Shown: positions 36,002 to 46,435 of the stretch, piece after piece
Layout of the letters: each line of letters opens with the position of its first letter
How positions within the stretch are numbered: the stretch's first letter is position 1
Source: Ochrobactrum vermis
GTDB taxonomy: Bacteria; Pseudomonadota; Alphaproteobacteria; Rhizobiales; Rhizobiaceae
Assembly (NCBI RefSeq): GCF_002975205.1
Contig: NZ_PCOC01000002.1
Coordinates: forward strand, 1,925,501-1,989,500
Reading direction: 5' to 3'
Length of the DNA: 64,000 nt
The notes under the pieces: generated by a model
Seen by the model: the letters and a program-made list of their open reading frames with translations, nothing else
Database searches by the model: none
Told to the model about the DNA's origin: nothing
Program-made: the position numbers and the translations under genes

Positions 36002-39000
36002 ATGAACTTTTCACGCTTCTTCGTAGACCGCCCGGTCTTCGCTGGCGTTCTGTCGGTCCTGATCTTCGTTGCCGGTCTGATCGGCATGACAGGTCTGCCA
36101 ATCTCGGAATATCCGGAAGTCGTGCCGCCGCAGATCGTGGTCCGCGCACAATATCCGGGCGCCAATCCAGCCGTTATTTCCGAAACTGTCGCCACGCCGC
36201 TTGAAGAACAGATCAACGGCGTCGAGGGTATGCTTTATATGCAGAGCCAGGCGACCGCCGACGGCGTCATGACATTGACCGTCACGTTCGCGCTCGGCAC
36301 CGATCCTGATCAGGCCCAGCAGCTTGTGCAGAACCGCATTTCGCAGGCCGAGCCACGCCTGCCGGAAGAAGTGCGCACGCTTGGCGTCACAACCGCCAAA
36401 AGCTCGCCCGACCTGACACTCGTCGTTCACCTCATCTCGCCCGATGGCCGATATGACGTGAACTATCTGCGCAACTATGCCGTTTTGAACGTCAAGGATC
36501 GCATCGCCCGCGTTCCCGGCGTCGGTCAGGTGCAGATATTCGGCGGTGGCGATTATTCGATGCGCGTCTGGTTAGACCCGCAGAAGGCTGCCGAACGTGG
36601 ACTTTCCGCCAGCGACATCGCCAATGCCATCCGCCAGCAGAATGTTCAGGCCGCCGCCGGTGTTATCGGCGCATCGCCGTCGGTTTCGGGTCTCGATCTC
36701 CAGCTTTCCGTCAATGCGCAAGGCCGTCTCCAGACACCGGAGGAATTTGCCAATATTGTCGTGAAATCCGGTAGCGAAGGTGAAATCACCCGGCTGGGCG
36801 ACGTTGCGCGGGTCGAGATGGGCGCTGCCGATTATTCCCTGCGCTCGCTGCTCGACAACAAGCAGGCAGTTGGCATGGGCGTGTTCCAGGCCCCTGGCTC
36901 GAATGCACTTGAGATTTCCGAGAATGTCCATGCCGCCATGGCCGATCTGAAGAAGACCATGCCGGAGGGTGTGGATTTCGACATCGTCTATGACACGACG
37001 GGGTTCGTGAAAGCTTCCATCGAGTCGGTTATTCATACCCTGCTCGAAGCCATCGTGCTGGTGGTGATCGTGGTCATCATGTTCCTGCAGACATGGCGCG
37101 CCTCCATCATTCCACTGGTTGCCGTTCCCGTCTCCATCGTGGGCACGTTTGCGGTGATGTATGTGTTCGGCTTCTCCATCAACGCGCTCAGCCTCTTCGG
37201 CCTTGTGCTTGCCATCGGCATCGTGGTCGATGACGCCATCGTGGTGGTGGAAAATGTCGAGCGCAACATCGAACAGGGACTGTCGCCGGTCGAGGCAACC
37301 TATCGCGCCATGCAGGAAGTGTCCGGGCCGATCATCGCCATCGCGCTGGTGCTGGTTGCGGTCTTCGTGCCGCTTGCCTTCATCACCGGCCTGACCGGTC
37401 AGTTCTATCGCCAGTTCGCACTGACTATCGCGATCTCGACGGTGATCTCCGCCTTCAACTCGCTGACACTTTCGCCCGCTCTGGCAGCTCTGCTGCTGCG
37501 CGGTCATCATGCACCGAAGGACCGTCTGACCCGGATCATGGACAAGGCGTTCGGCTGGTTCTTCCGTGGCTTCAACCGCTTCTTCGGGGCAAGTTCGGAA
37601 GCCTATGGACGCGGCGTCGGCGGGATTCTTTCGCGCAAGTCGCTGGTGATGGGTCTCTATGTCGTGCTGCTTGGCGTCACCTTCGTTCTGTTTCGTGCGG
37701 TGCCCGGCGGTTTCGTTCCGGCGCAGGACAAGCAGTATCTGATCGGCTTCGCGCAATTGCCGGATGCGGCAACGCTCGACCGTTCGGAAGATGTGATCCG
37801 CCGCATGAGCGACATTGCCCTCAAGCATCCGGGCGTGGCCAATGCCATCGCCTTCCCCGGCCTGTCGATCAACGGCTTCACCAACTCGTCGAACTCCGGC
37901 ATCGTTTTCGTGACGCTGAAGCCGTTCGAGGAGCGCAAGACGCCGGAGCTTTCGGCAAATGCCATCACCATGGATCTGAACCAGCAGTTCGGTGCCATTC
38001 AGGATGCTTTCATCGCCATGTTCCCGCCACCACCCGTTCAGGGTCTCGGCACGACTGGCGGCTTCAAGCTCCAGCTTGAGGATCGCAACGGGCTCGGCTT
38101 CCGTGCGCTGGACGATGCCACCAAGGCGTTTCTCGCCAAGGCCTATCAGACACCTGAACTGGCCGGTCTCTATTCGAGCTACCAGATCAACGTGCCGCAG
38201 CTTTATGCCGATCTTGACCGCACGAAGGCGCGTCAGCTTGGTGTGGCGGTGACCGATGTGTTCGAAACACTACAGATTTATCTGGGTTCGCTCTATGTCA
38301 ACGACTTCAATGCCTTTGGACGTACCTACAGTGTGCGCATTCAGGCCGATGCGAATTATCGCAGCCATGCCGAGGATATCGGCAAGCTGAAGGTACGCTC
38401 GCAGTCGGGCGAGATGATCCCGCTATCGGCTCTTCTGAAGGTGGAGCAGACCGTGGGTGCGGAACGCGCCATCCGTTATAACGGCTTCCTGTCCGCCGAT
38501 ATCAACGGCAACCCGGCCCCCGGATTCTCGTCCGGTCAGGCACAGGCTGCTATCGAACGGATCGCAGAAGAAACCTTGCCTCCAGGCATCGCCTATGAAT
38601 GGACCGATCTGACCTACCAGCAGATCCTTGCCGGCAGTTCAGGCTTCCTCGTCTTCCCGCTGGCGTTGCTGCTCGTCTATCTGGTTCTGGCTGCACAATA
38701 TGAAAGCCTTGCCCTGCCGCTGTCGATCATCATGATCGTGCCGATGGGGATCATGGCAGCACTGACCGGCGTCTGGCTGACAGGAGGTGACAACAACGTC
38801 TTCACCCAGATCGGCTTGATAGTCCTTGTGGGACTATCGGCGAAGAACGCGATCCTGATCGTGGAATTCGCCCGCGAGCTGGAGCTGTCCGGACGCAGCG
38901 TCGTGCAGGCAGCAGTCGAGGCAAGCCGCTTGCGTCTGCGCCCGATCCTGATGACCTCGATGGCCTTTATCATGGGCGTGGTGCCGCTCGTCATATCGAC

Positions 39001-39187
39001 AGGTGCCGGTGCGGAAATGCGCTCGGCCATGGGTATCGCGGTCTTTGCAGGCATGATCGGCGTCACCGCCTTCGGCATCTTCATGACGCCGGTGTTCTAT
39101 GTGCTGATCCGCAAGCTCTCCGGCGAGCGTCCGCTCAAGCATTCGGGTGCGAAGATAGAAGCACCGCATCTGGCTCCGGGGGAATAA
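36002..39187 (+). CDS. RND multidrug efflux transporter (HAE1 family)
   Basis: The protein has 1061 residues, normal for AcrB-type pumps. It starts MNFSRFFVDRPVFAGVLSVLIFVAGLIGM and shows the proton-relay double aspartate in AIGIVVDDAIVVVENVERN, two large periplasmic loops, and the second-half motif GLIVLVGLSAKNAILIVEFARE. It exports drugs or toxic compounds in a proton-driven tripartite complex. AAAGGGGG lies upstream of the ATG. The pair lacks an adjacent TetR repressor; the nearest regulator is the LysR gene 3 kb upstream. Confidence 0.95.
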   Translation: MNFSRFFVDRPVFAGVLSVLIFVAGLIGMTGLPISEYPEVVPPQIVVRAQYPGANPAVISETVATPLEEQINGVEGMLYMQSQATADGVMTLTVTFALGTDPDQAQQLVQNRISQAEPRLPEEVRTLGVTTAKSSPDLTLVVHLISPDGRYDVNYLRNYAVLNVKDRIARVPGVGQVQIFGGGDYSMRVWLDPQKAAERGLSASDIANAIRQQNVQAAAGVIGASPSVSGLDLQLSVNAQGRLQTPEEFANIVVKSGSEGEITRLGDVARVEMGAADYSLRSLLDNKQAVGMGVFQAPGSNALEISENVHAAMADLKKTMPEGVDFDIVYDTTGFVKASIESVIHTLLEAIVLVVIVVIMFLQTWRASIIPLVAVPVSIVGTFAVMYVFGFSINALSLFGLVLAIGIVVDDAIVVVENVERNIEQGLSPVEATYRAMQEVSGPIIAIALVLVAVFVPLAFITGLTGQFYRQFALTIAISTVISAFNSLTLSPALAALLLRGHHAPKDRLTRIMDKAFGWFFRGFNRFFGASSEAYGRGVGGILSRKSLVMGLYVVLLGVTFVLFRAVPGGFVPAQDKQYLIGFAQLPDAATLDRSEDVIRRMSDIALKHPGVANAIAFPGLSINGFTNSSNSGIVFVTLKPFEERKTPELSANAITMDLNQQFGAIQDAFIAMFPPPPVQGLGTTGGFKLQLEDRNGLGFRALDDATKAFLAKAYQTPELAGLYSSYQINVPQLYADLDRTKARQLGVAVTDVFETLQIYLGSLYVNDFNAFGRTYSVRIQADANYRSHAEDIGKLKVRSQSGEMIPLSALLKVEQTVGAERAIRYNGFLSADINGNPAPGFSSGQAQAAIERIAEETLPPGIAYEWTDLTYQQILAGSSGFLVFPLALLLVYLVLAAQYESLALPLSIIMIVPMGIMAALTGVWLTGGDNNVFTQIGLIVLVGLSAKNAILIVEFARELELSGRSVVQAAVEASRLRLRPILMTSMAFIMGVVPLVISTGAGAEMRSAMGIAVFAGMIGVTAFGIFMTPVFYVLIRKLSGERPLKHSGAKIEAPHLAPGE

Positions 39188-39217
39188 CCCGGCGCCTCTC
39201 TCTAAAACCGAATAAGG

Positions 39218-39244
39218 GGGCCGGAGCAATCCGGCCCTTTTTTT
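39218..39244 (+). terminator. Rho-independent terminator of the efflux operon
   Basis: Stem GGGCCGGA/TCCGGCCC with loop GCAA is followed by seven T. Confidence 0.93.
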
Positions 39245-39334
39245 CATGCAAGTTGTGGACCGGCATCCCGCCGTCGCGATATCGCCCGAATCTGTTTTTT
39301 AAGAAGGGGCTTGTCCGATGCATGAAGGAGAAGA

Positions 39335-39715
39335 TTGTTGCAGAAGCCCGTTTTGCTTGCCCTCGCCCTCGTTGTCACTGCCCTGACTGCCTGTTCCGAA
39401 ACGACGCCCGGCCCGTCGGCAAGTGCCGCCCCTGCCAAACCGCCTGTTGATCCGACACCCATTACCGGCAACTGGTGCAGCTCCGATGGCCAGCGGTTCT
39501 CCATTTCCGGCGAGCGTTTCGACAGCCGCGACCATCAGTGCTCGGTCACGCGGATGAACAATTACGAAGGTACGTTTACCGTCGCCATGTCCTGCACTTC
39601 GAATGGCCAGCAGTCGAACGAAAACATCACCATTTCACCCGTCGGCCAGTCGCTGCATATCTCGTTCCTGTCAATGGGCGGCAAGCGCGCTGTAGTGAGC
39701 CGCTGCGCTTCCTGA
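39335..39715 (+). CDS. Small outer-membrane lipoprotein (AprI/Inh-like layout)
   Basis: The protein has 126 residues. Lipobox LVVTALTAC at the end of a hydrophobic leader makes C20 the probable lipidated residue. The mature part has ITGNWCSSDGQRFSISGERFDSRDHQCSVTRMNNYEGTFTVAMSCTSNGQ.. with four further cysteines, suggesting two disulfides. The start is TTG (39335 or 39338), supported by GGAG at 39326-39329; there is no suitable ATG. Function unknown; the GxW..G.F..C pattern is seen in small Brucella lipoproteins and inhibitor-like barrels (weak inference). Confidence 0.75.
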   Translation: MLQKPVLLALALVVTALTACSETTPGPSASAAPAKPPVDPTPITGNWCSSDGQRFSISGERFDSRDHQCSVTRMNNYEGTFTVAMSCTSNGQQSNENITISPVGQSLHISFLSMGGKRAVVSRCAS

Positions 39716-39947
39716 ACAAGCCGAAGCACATCAAGGCAAAACCACGATTTGGCGCGGTTTTCGCGCCAAATGCGTTTTCGCGAACAGAACACGCGCAATT
39801 TCCGGTCGGAATCTGCGGCGAGCGCATGGCAAAATCAAGGCCAAAACATGGCAAATGGGGTTACCGGGATGATGTGATGCGACAGTGCGATCAGGCTCTG
39901 CTAAACTTGCCGTTGCAATGATACATCAAAACTGAAGGGAGACAGAC

Positions 39948-40100
39948 ATGAAAGTCGTATTCGTGACTACCGCTGTCCTCGCTCTGTCGGTTACGGCTGC
40001 GATGGCAGACTGCACCTATCATAATGCTCAATCCTCCACGAAGATGGAGAAGCCCCAGACAACTGCAAGCATTCAGACAACGGCACCGGAACAGAAATAA
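39948..40100 (+). CDS. Very small exported protein (50 residues)
   Basis: The frame encodes a signal peptide (MKVVFVTTAVLALSVTAAMA) and a 30-residue mature peptide beginning DCTYHNAQSSTKMEKP, rich in threonine and glutamine, with one cysteine. GAAGGGAG precedes the ATG at a good distance. It is below most gene-finder length limits but has a convincing leader and ribosome site. Function unknown. Confidence 0.65.
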   Translation: MKVVFVTTAVLALSVTAAMADCTYHNAQSSTKMEKPQTTASIQTTAPEQK

Positions 40101-40140
40101 ACGCCGGAAACCGTTTGAAAGCTGAATTGCCATATCTTCA

Positions 40141-40179
40141 TTTGTGACGATCGTTGCCATGAGCAACAATCGTCACAAA
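40141..40179. terminator. Strong hairpin ending the autotransporter gene
   Basis: Arms of 17 nt (40141-40157 and 40163-40179) pair with one mismatch around CATGA. It lies 8 bp past the autotransporter stop, with A/T flanks, and may terminate from both sides. Confidence 0.75.
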
Positions 40180-40187
40180 TTCTATGG

Positions 40188-42588
40188 CTAGAACTTCACA
40201 TTGAATGAAGCGTTGAAGCCGTTTCGCACTGCTCCGTCACCGAACTGTCCCTTGTAACCGGCTGCCAGTGAAGCATTTTCACTGAACTGGAAATTCAGGC
40301 CAGCTTCGATCAGGGCAGCATCTTCAGCAATCGGCACACCTGCAACATTGAAAGCATCCGAACCGGTGAATGCATGACGGGCAACGGGCGTAGTGTCTCC
40401 GACCGCATGCTGCCAGCCAAGCGTTGCGTGCAATGTTGAGGCGATACCGCCAAGCGTCAGATCGGTCGCGGCTCTCAGACCAAGCGTCGTATATGTGACG
40501 TCGTCATTGTCGCTGCCGCTGTGAAGACCGGCAATGCCATCCTCATCATATCCGTCCGTGTGAAGCCGGACATAGGCCAGATTGGCAAAAGGCTCGAAGC
40601 TCGCGCGACCCGCCTGCATCTTGTATCCGGCCTCTCCGAACAATTGCAGCGCCCGTGCATCATACGAAGCCTCTTCCGCCGCATTGAAACCGGCAAAGGA
40701 AACCGAACGCGCGGTGTCGATATTGTACCAGCTATGGGTTGCACCAAAGCGAAGCCCGATATCGCCTGCCCCGACCTGCCCGACCACAGTTCCGGCATAG
40801 GCCCCGAGCGTATAGGTGTCGACGGCAGCGCTTGAGTAACGGCCATCGGCATCGAAGGAAGAATGGCCATAGCCTGCCATCAGGCCGGTGCGCCAGCTGC
40901 CGACTGGAGCGTCGGCACCGATGAACATACCGCCTGCCGAACTGGAGAGCTTGGTGGCATTGCGGTCGCTATCATAGGAACCCCAGGCACCATAGCCTTG
41001 CAGCCAGAAGGCCGCTTCGGCGGTGTTGGCACAAGCCTGACCGTAAGCTCCGGTGCTGCCTTTACCTGTCCACACCGAATTGCCCGCTTTGCAATCTGCA
41101 TCGAACGCAGCGCGCAGGCGGTCGCCAATGGCGTCGCGTGCAAAACGGTTTTCGTCAATCAGCGCACCTTTAACGCTGGCGTGGATTTCACCCGAAAGAG
41201 CGTCGAAACCTGTGCGCGCTTCATCCGCAGTCAGTCTGACGAGCGCATCGTACACTTCGCCGCTGCCGAGCCCATCGGCAGCGAAAGCCACCGCTTTCTG
41301 GTTTCGCGTCTCGCCGACGCTGGCAAAGCCGATGTCGTTGCGCTCAAGACGGAGATCAATCGTCGTCGCACCGTAATTCAGGCTCGGCGTCAGAAACGCC
41401 AGATTGCTGTCGATTGACGCAAATGTTCCGCTGATACCGCCCGCCGAAGTCAAGATGGTATAATTGGTCTGCGGCGCCCAGCCGCCATTCTCGCCAATAA
41501 TCGAAAGACCGCCGGCAAGCTGCGCCGAACCGCCGATGACGAGCGTGCTCGCCTGTCCAGCAGGCGTCGTGTCGATCTGCAGGACGCTGCTTGCAGTCTG
41601 CACCAGATTGCCGCCGATGGTCAGCGTTCCAATGGAACCACCGGGACGCAGCACACCGTCATTGGTGACCGATCCGAGAATTGCGCCGTGCCCGCGCAAT
41701 GTACCGCCTGCCCTGATGGCAACATCGCCGCCCAGAACCGCAGCCGATGGGTCGGCGTCGCCGACCTTGAGCATACCGTTTTCAATGACGGTGGAACCGG
41801 TAAAGCTCGCACCGTTGCCGTTGAAAACCAGCATGCCCGAACCCTGCTTCACAAGGCTGCCGCTGCCGGAGAGACTGCCTGCAAAAGCGCCGTCGCCCTG
41901 CTGGTCGAAGACAAGCCGCGCATTATTGGTGATATTGCCCTGAAGGCTTCCCGTATCGCCTTGCAAGGTGCCGCCGCTGACGAGCGTTGCGCCACTATGG
42001 CTGTTTGCGCCCGACAGGATCAATGTGCCGCTGCCCGATTTGACAAATGCACCGCTGCCCGAAAGGCTGCCTGCAAAGGTGCCGTTGCTCTGCTGGTCGA
42101 AGACAAGCTGTGCATTGTTGGTAATATTGCCCTGAAGGCTTCCCGTATCACCTTGCAAGGTGCCGCCGCTGATGAGCGTTCCGCCGCTATAGCTGTTGGC
42201 GCCCGACAGAACCAGCGTGCCGTCGCCCGATTTGACCAGAACGCCGCTGCCGGAAAAAGCCTGCGAGACCGTAAAGCGCGCTGCTGCATCGGCGATGTTG
42301 AAGCCGCCGCCTCTGCCAGTCATGGTCAGATTGCGGGCCGTTTGCGTGAAGCCGGTTCCGGTGACCTTCAAAGTTCCGCCATCAAGGACGAGATCGCCGC
42401 TGGCATTGCCCAGGTTGCTGTCACGGGAGACAGAAAGCGCACCGGCGCTGATCCACGTGTTGCCGCTATAGCTGTTGTCGGCATTGAGAACGAGCGTTCC
42501 CGCACCGGTTTTGGCGATGCCATCCGAACCGGCAATGATGGTGTCAACGGTCGCAGTCCATGCCGCGCTCGCTGCCGACGAGGGTCAA
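40188..42588 (-). pseudogene. Autotransporter 3' fragment (repeats and beta-barrel)
   Basis: In the shifted frame the passenger resumes as AAWTATVDTIIAGSDGIAKTGAGTLVLNADNSYSG and continues to the translocator barrel (about the last 270 residues). It contains a near-perfect tandem repeat of 192 bp. No start or leader of its own. Confidence 0.85.
41860..42245 (-). repeat. 192-bp tandem repeat in the autotransporter passenger
   Basis: Two neighbouring units, 64 codons each, encode SGGTLQGDTGSLQGNITNNA(Q/R)LVFDQQ...FAGSLSGSG with few differences. The segment CCCTGAAGGCTTCCCGTAT recurs at 41938 and 42130, giving the period. Recombination between units would change passenger length. Confidence 0.85.
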
Positions 42589-45251
42589 TGCATCGCCAGC
42601 AAGACGATAACCGTCGCTGGCAAACTGCATTCCAAGCGCTTTAACCGCGCCGTCGCTGTTGTCGACCGTCACAACACCCGGCGTTCCGCCGAATAACGCG
42701 AAGCCCGGCTGCGGGGTCATAGGTCCCGTAACAGAGCCCTGACTATCCGTCCAGTTCGGCGTGGTGACGGACCATAATCCAGAGCCGCCGCCCATCCGGG
42801 TCGAACTTGCGAGCCGGTTTGCGTTCCAGAAATCCAGCTGGAGTCCTGCCATACGGATCAGATTGATCTGCTTGAGCCCGCTTACTATCTGGATAATATT
42901 CCCCTGCGCGGAGCTCCCCAGCGCCAAAGATAACCCGCCGTTTGATAAAGTCAGTGCACCATTATAGCTGAACATATTGTAAAGCCCCGGTCCCATACCG
43001 CCGCCATCGATGACATTGAGGACAACGCCATCCAGTCTCAGGTCGCCTTCGACCTTTACACTGTCGCTCATGCCAAAAGTCGTAAAATTCGCACCCGGCG
43101 CACCAAACTCGAAATCGAGGTAACTGTCCCGCCCGACGGTGAGATCGCCTCCAACCGTCAGTGTGCCCATGCTGGCACCGGGGCTCAAATGACTGCCCGA
43201 GGCCAGCAGCAGACTGCCACCAATGCGACCATGTCCGCCAATTGTTGCACCAGAGGCCACCTGCACATTGCCCTGAACCGACGCGGCCGTCCCGCTTGTA
43301 CCACCTATGATGAGACTACCGGCATTGACATTGGTAAGCCCCGCATAGGTGTTGATGCCGTTGAAAATCTGCTGGCCGCTGCCCTGCTTGACAATGCCTC
43401 CAGTGCCGCTGATCGCCCCGGAGAAAATCTGGTTAGCCGAACCACCGAAGGATAGTGTGTGGGCACCGAGCGCGACAGCCGTTCCATAAACGCCGCTCAA
43501 TGCACCTATGGTCTGGTTAGCGACCGCCCCGCTGATGTCGAAGCTGGCGCCCGGCGCAACCAGATTAACGTCACCGCCAGCCGCAAGCGAGCCCCCGCCG
43601 CCGATTGCCAGCGTGCCTGCATTGATCGTCGTGCCGCCGGTATAGGTGTTTGTTCCGATAAGGGTTTGTGTGCCGCTGCCTTGCTTGATAATGCCGCCGG
43701 CGCTCCCAATCGTTCCGCCAAAAGTCAGATTGCCCGCACTACCCAATGTCAGCCCGCCGGAGCCAAGTAAAACGCTTGTACCCGCAACACCGCTCAATGC
43801 ACCGAGGGTCTGGCTACCGGCCGCACGGATGTCGAGGGCCGCACCGGGATTTATGAGACTGACCGCACTGGAGCTTGCAAGCGACCCTCCAGTGCCGATC
43901 TCGAGGGTACCCGCATTAATCGTCGTACCGCCGGTATAAGTGTTGGAACCGTTCAACGTCAGCGTGGCGGCGCCGTTTTTGACCAAACCACCGACGCCAG
44001 CGATTACTCCGCTCAGACTTGTATCGTTGGAGCCATCCAGAGCGAGGGTTGCACCATTAGCCAGATTTATGTTGTTACCGAGGCTAAGAGACGTACTTCC
44101 GTCAAGCTCCGCATTCCCGCTGACATTAATGCTGCCGGGGCCGAATGCGTCGCTACTACCGGCAACTATTTTGCCCCCGGCAAGGCCCGTGCCGCCGGAG
44201 AACGTATTCACGCCATTGAGCGTGAGTGTGCCGGAACCGCTTTTGTTGAGCGCTCCAGTGCCAAAAACAGAACCGTTCAAAGTAAGATTATTCGAACCCG
44301 TGACGTTCATCTCGCGTGTGATTTGGATCGCGTTGGTTAGCGTCACCCCTCCCGTCGACGTCGATATATCCCCGCCAGAAAACGTGAGCAGGCCGCTGCC
44401 GAGAGATGCAGCGTTATCGATGTTCACCGCAGCGCCGTCGGCAATGATCGCATCAGTGGCACCCGATACCCCTGATATCGTCCAGTATCCGCTTTGAATA
44501 TTGAGGTGGCTAAAATTGATGTACTTGCTGATATCGATTGTGCCAAGGCCGCCCCCCCTTTGCTGAAGGGTCAATATATTGTTCCCGCCCAAGCCCCCAT
44601 CGACATATCCAGTAGCGGCGAAACCGACACCGCCGACGCCTGAAGCTACAGCCGCAGCAGTGCCACCGCCGAGATTGACGGATGAACCTGTTTCGGCGAT
44701 GAACTCATTGGTACTGCCTGCCCCGAGCGACACACTGCCATTAATGGTTCCGGAGTTTGTGAATGTGTTGCCCGATACGAACGACGAGTTAAACCCGATG
44801 CGGCCAGTGATGGTTCCGGAATTTTCGAAACGAACCGTCGCGCCGCCATAGACAGCAATAGCAGCGGCATCGACTGGTTGTATCGATGACCCCAAGACAG
44901 GCCTCGATCCGATTGTGCCAGAGTTGGAAATATTGGTTACGCCGCCAACACCGTTTTGCGCCTGAAGCGCCAGGCCGCCAAGACCAGTAATCGCGCCCGG
45001 CGCTCCATAGAGAGAACCACTATTGGTGATCGTCTGAGTGCTGCCGGCGGCATTTCTGACCATAAGCCCTGTGGATTCAATGCTCAACGACCCCAAAAGA
45101 GATGGATCGATCACACCCTGGTTGTTCACCGTACTCCCGGTACCCGATAGCGACAGCGCGGTCCCACCATCGCCTAATAGTACGCCAATACTCGCACCAG
45201 GCTGCACATTGACCGTTAGATTGCTCAAGCTGTTTGCAAAAAACGGGGCTA
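42544..45251 (-). pseudogene. Autotransporter central passenger fragment
   Basis: About 890 codons of beta-helix passenger, beginning LAPFFANSLSNLTVNVQPGASIGVLLGDG at the IS edge. It ends with an out-of-frame tail (SERGMDCDR, then TGA) after ALTLVG, which marks the frameshift. It lacks a leader and so cannot be exported alone. Confidence 0.85.
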
Positions 45252-45332
45252 AAGCGTGTCGCGTCTAAGCGGATTCAGAGTTTCGCTTTTGTGTGATCTA
45301 TGATTCACTTTGCCCATGGAAGGAGACGCGCC

Positions 45333-45725
45333 ATGGGCAAGCCGCATCCGATCGAGTTGCGTGAGCGTGTCGTTGCGTTTGTGAATGAAGGCAATAGTAA
45401 CCGGGAAACCGCGCGGCATTTCCGCGTTTCGCCTCGGTTCGTCAACAACATGATGATCCTGCACCGGTCATCTGGTTCTCTTGCCGCTGCTAAACAAGGC
45501 CATCCGCCCGGCAGCAAACTATCAGCCCATTGTGAATGGATCAGTGAGCGCGTGGCGGCCCAGGGTGAAGTGACCTTGGATGAATTGTGTGTCGAACTCG
45601 CAGAGCGTGGTATTGAAGTGCACCGCGCGACAGTTGGTCGGTTTCTGCACGGGCTTGGGCTGAGCAATAAAAAAAAGCCTCAAGGCAAGCGAACAGCGCA
45701 GGCCGCAGATCGCCAGGGCGCGTGA
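45333..45725 (+). CDS. IS630 transposase OrfA (DNA-binding part)
   Basis: The protein has 130 residues from ATG 45333 (AAGGAGA upstream). Helix-turn-helix domains occupy most of it: LRERVVAFVNEGNSNRETARHFRVSPRFVNNM and VTLDELCVELAERGIEVHRATVGRFLHGLGLSNKK. It then leaves the transposase frame at an eight-A tract (45669-45676) and stops after 16 unrelated residues. Confidence 0.88.
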   Translation: MGKPHPIELRERVVAFVNEGNSNRETARHFRVSPRFVNNMMILHRSSGSLAAAKQGHPPGSKLSAHCEWISERVAAQGEVTLDELCVELAERGIEVHRATVGRFLHGLGLSNKKKPQGKRTAQAADRQGA

Positions 45726-46284
45726 TCTATGGATCAATCGCCGAAAGCCATTTTTCAACAAAGCCTTGTCGCGGCTCGTTTTTATCGATGAGACTTCAAC
45801 AAACACGCGCCTGACAAAACGCACCGGATGGTCGGCCAGAGGCAGCCGTTTTGTCGGCTATGCTCCGTTCGGTCACTGGAAAACCCAGACCTTCATTGCT
45901 GGCCTGCGATGCCACGGCCTGACCGCGCCATGGATCGTCAATGCACCAATGAACAGCCGCATCTTCGAAACATGGATCGAAACACAGCTTGCGCCGACAC
46001 TCTCGCCCGGCGACATCGTCATCCTCGACAATGTCGGCTTCCATAAAAGCGAGCGAGCCGACCTCTTAGTCAAGGCTAAAGGCGCCTGGCTGCTTTTCTT
46101 GCCACCTTACTCGCCAGACCTGAACCCCATCGAAATGGCTTTCTCAAAGCTCAAGGCACTTCTACGAAAGCGAGCAGCTCGTAACTTCGATGCCATCACG
46201 AAAGCCCTCGGCGATATCATTAGCCTATTCTCCGTTCATGAATGCAGAAACTTCTTCAAAGCTGCGGGTTATGAGGTTGAATAG
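45676..46284 (+). CDS. IS630 transposase OrfB (DDE catalytic part)
   Basis: The frame opens at the A tract (..SLKASEQRRPQIARARDLWINRRKPFFNKALSRL) and carries the DDE triad: VFIDETS, VILDNVGFHKS and LPPYSPDLNPIEMAFSKLK. It has no good start of its own (only TTG 45766), so full-length transposase needs a +1 change at the A run, by transcript slippage or ribosomal shifting, as is known for other IS630 elements. Confidence 0.85.
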   Translation, partial: SLKASEQRRPQIARARDLWINRRKPFFNKALSRLVFIDETSTNTRLTKRTGWSARGSRFVGYAPFGHWKTQTFIAGLRCHGLTAPWIVNAPMNSRIFETWIETQLAPTLSPGDIVILDNVGFHKSERADLLVKAKGAWLLFLPPYSPDLNPIEMAFSKLKALLRKRAARNFDAITKALGDIISLFSVHECRNFFKAAGYEVE

Positions 46285-46297
46285 ATGCGACACGCTT

Positions 46298-46435
46298 TAG
46301 CGGATTTGCAGCACCTGTGCAGGTCACAGTCGACCCGCTCGTCGTACATGCCGCATAAGCCACGGAGGGGACGCCAAGCCCCGCTATTGCTGTCGTCATC
46401 AACAATATGGACTTGTGACGCAATACGCCTGTCAT
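46298..46435 (-). pseudogene. Autotransporter 5' fragment (signal peptide)
   Basis: The frame encodes the leader and the first mature residues (AACTTSGSTVTCTGAANPL) and then runs into the IS end. This fragment keeps its own ribosome-binding site and would express only a truncated secreted peptide. Confidence 0.85.

Larger units (their letters stand above)
45252..46297 (+). mobile_element. IS630-family insertion sequence, 1046 bp
   Basis: Both ends carry the inverted repeat AAGCGTGTCGC(G/A)TCTA and are flanked by a duplicated TA (45250-45251 and 46298-46299), the IS630/Tc1-mariner hallmark. Inside are two overlapping-frame transposase ORFs. Removing the element plus one TA restores the autotransporter frame exactly (..TGAANPL-APFFANSL..), which proves the insertion point and that it is a clean event. 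Confidence 0.95.
40188..46435 (-). pseudogene. Large autotransporter adhesin, disrupted by an IS630 element and a frameshift
   Basis: Taken together the pieces give one gene: a signal peptide (MTGVLRHKSILLMTTAIAGLGVPSVAYA, from ATG 46435 with GGGGGGA upstream), a long beta-helix passenger with many autotransporter-associated repeats (TLTLNGSNTYTGGTTINAGTLEIG and kin), and a C-terminal beta-barrel ending in NASFNVKF. Without the element and its extra TA the gene would be 5200 bp (about 1733 codons plus one base). The IS lies after residue about 47 of the precursor; a second lesion near 42560-42590 shifts frame by one base. It resembles Brucella monomeric autotransporter adhesins, but the exact orthologue is uncertain. 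Confidence 0.9.

Noticed and set aside
41860..44300. Repeated motifs considered as a CRISPR array
   Set aside because: Repeats are codon-phased protein repeats (beta-helix) of uneven similarity, with no constant 25-40 bp repeat and unique spacers.
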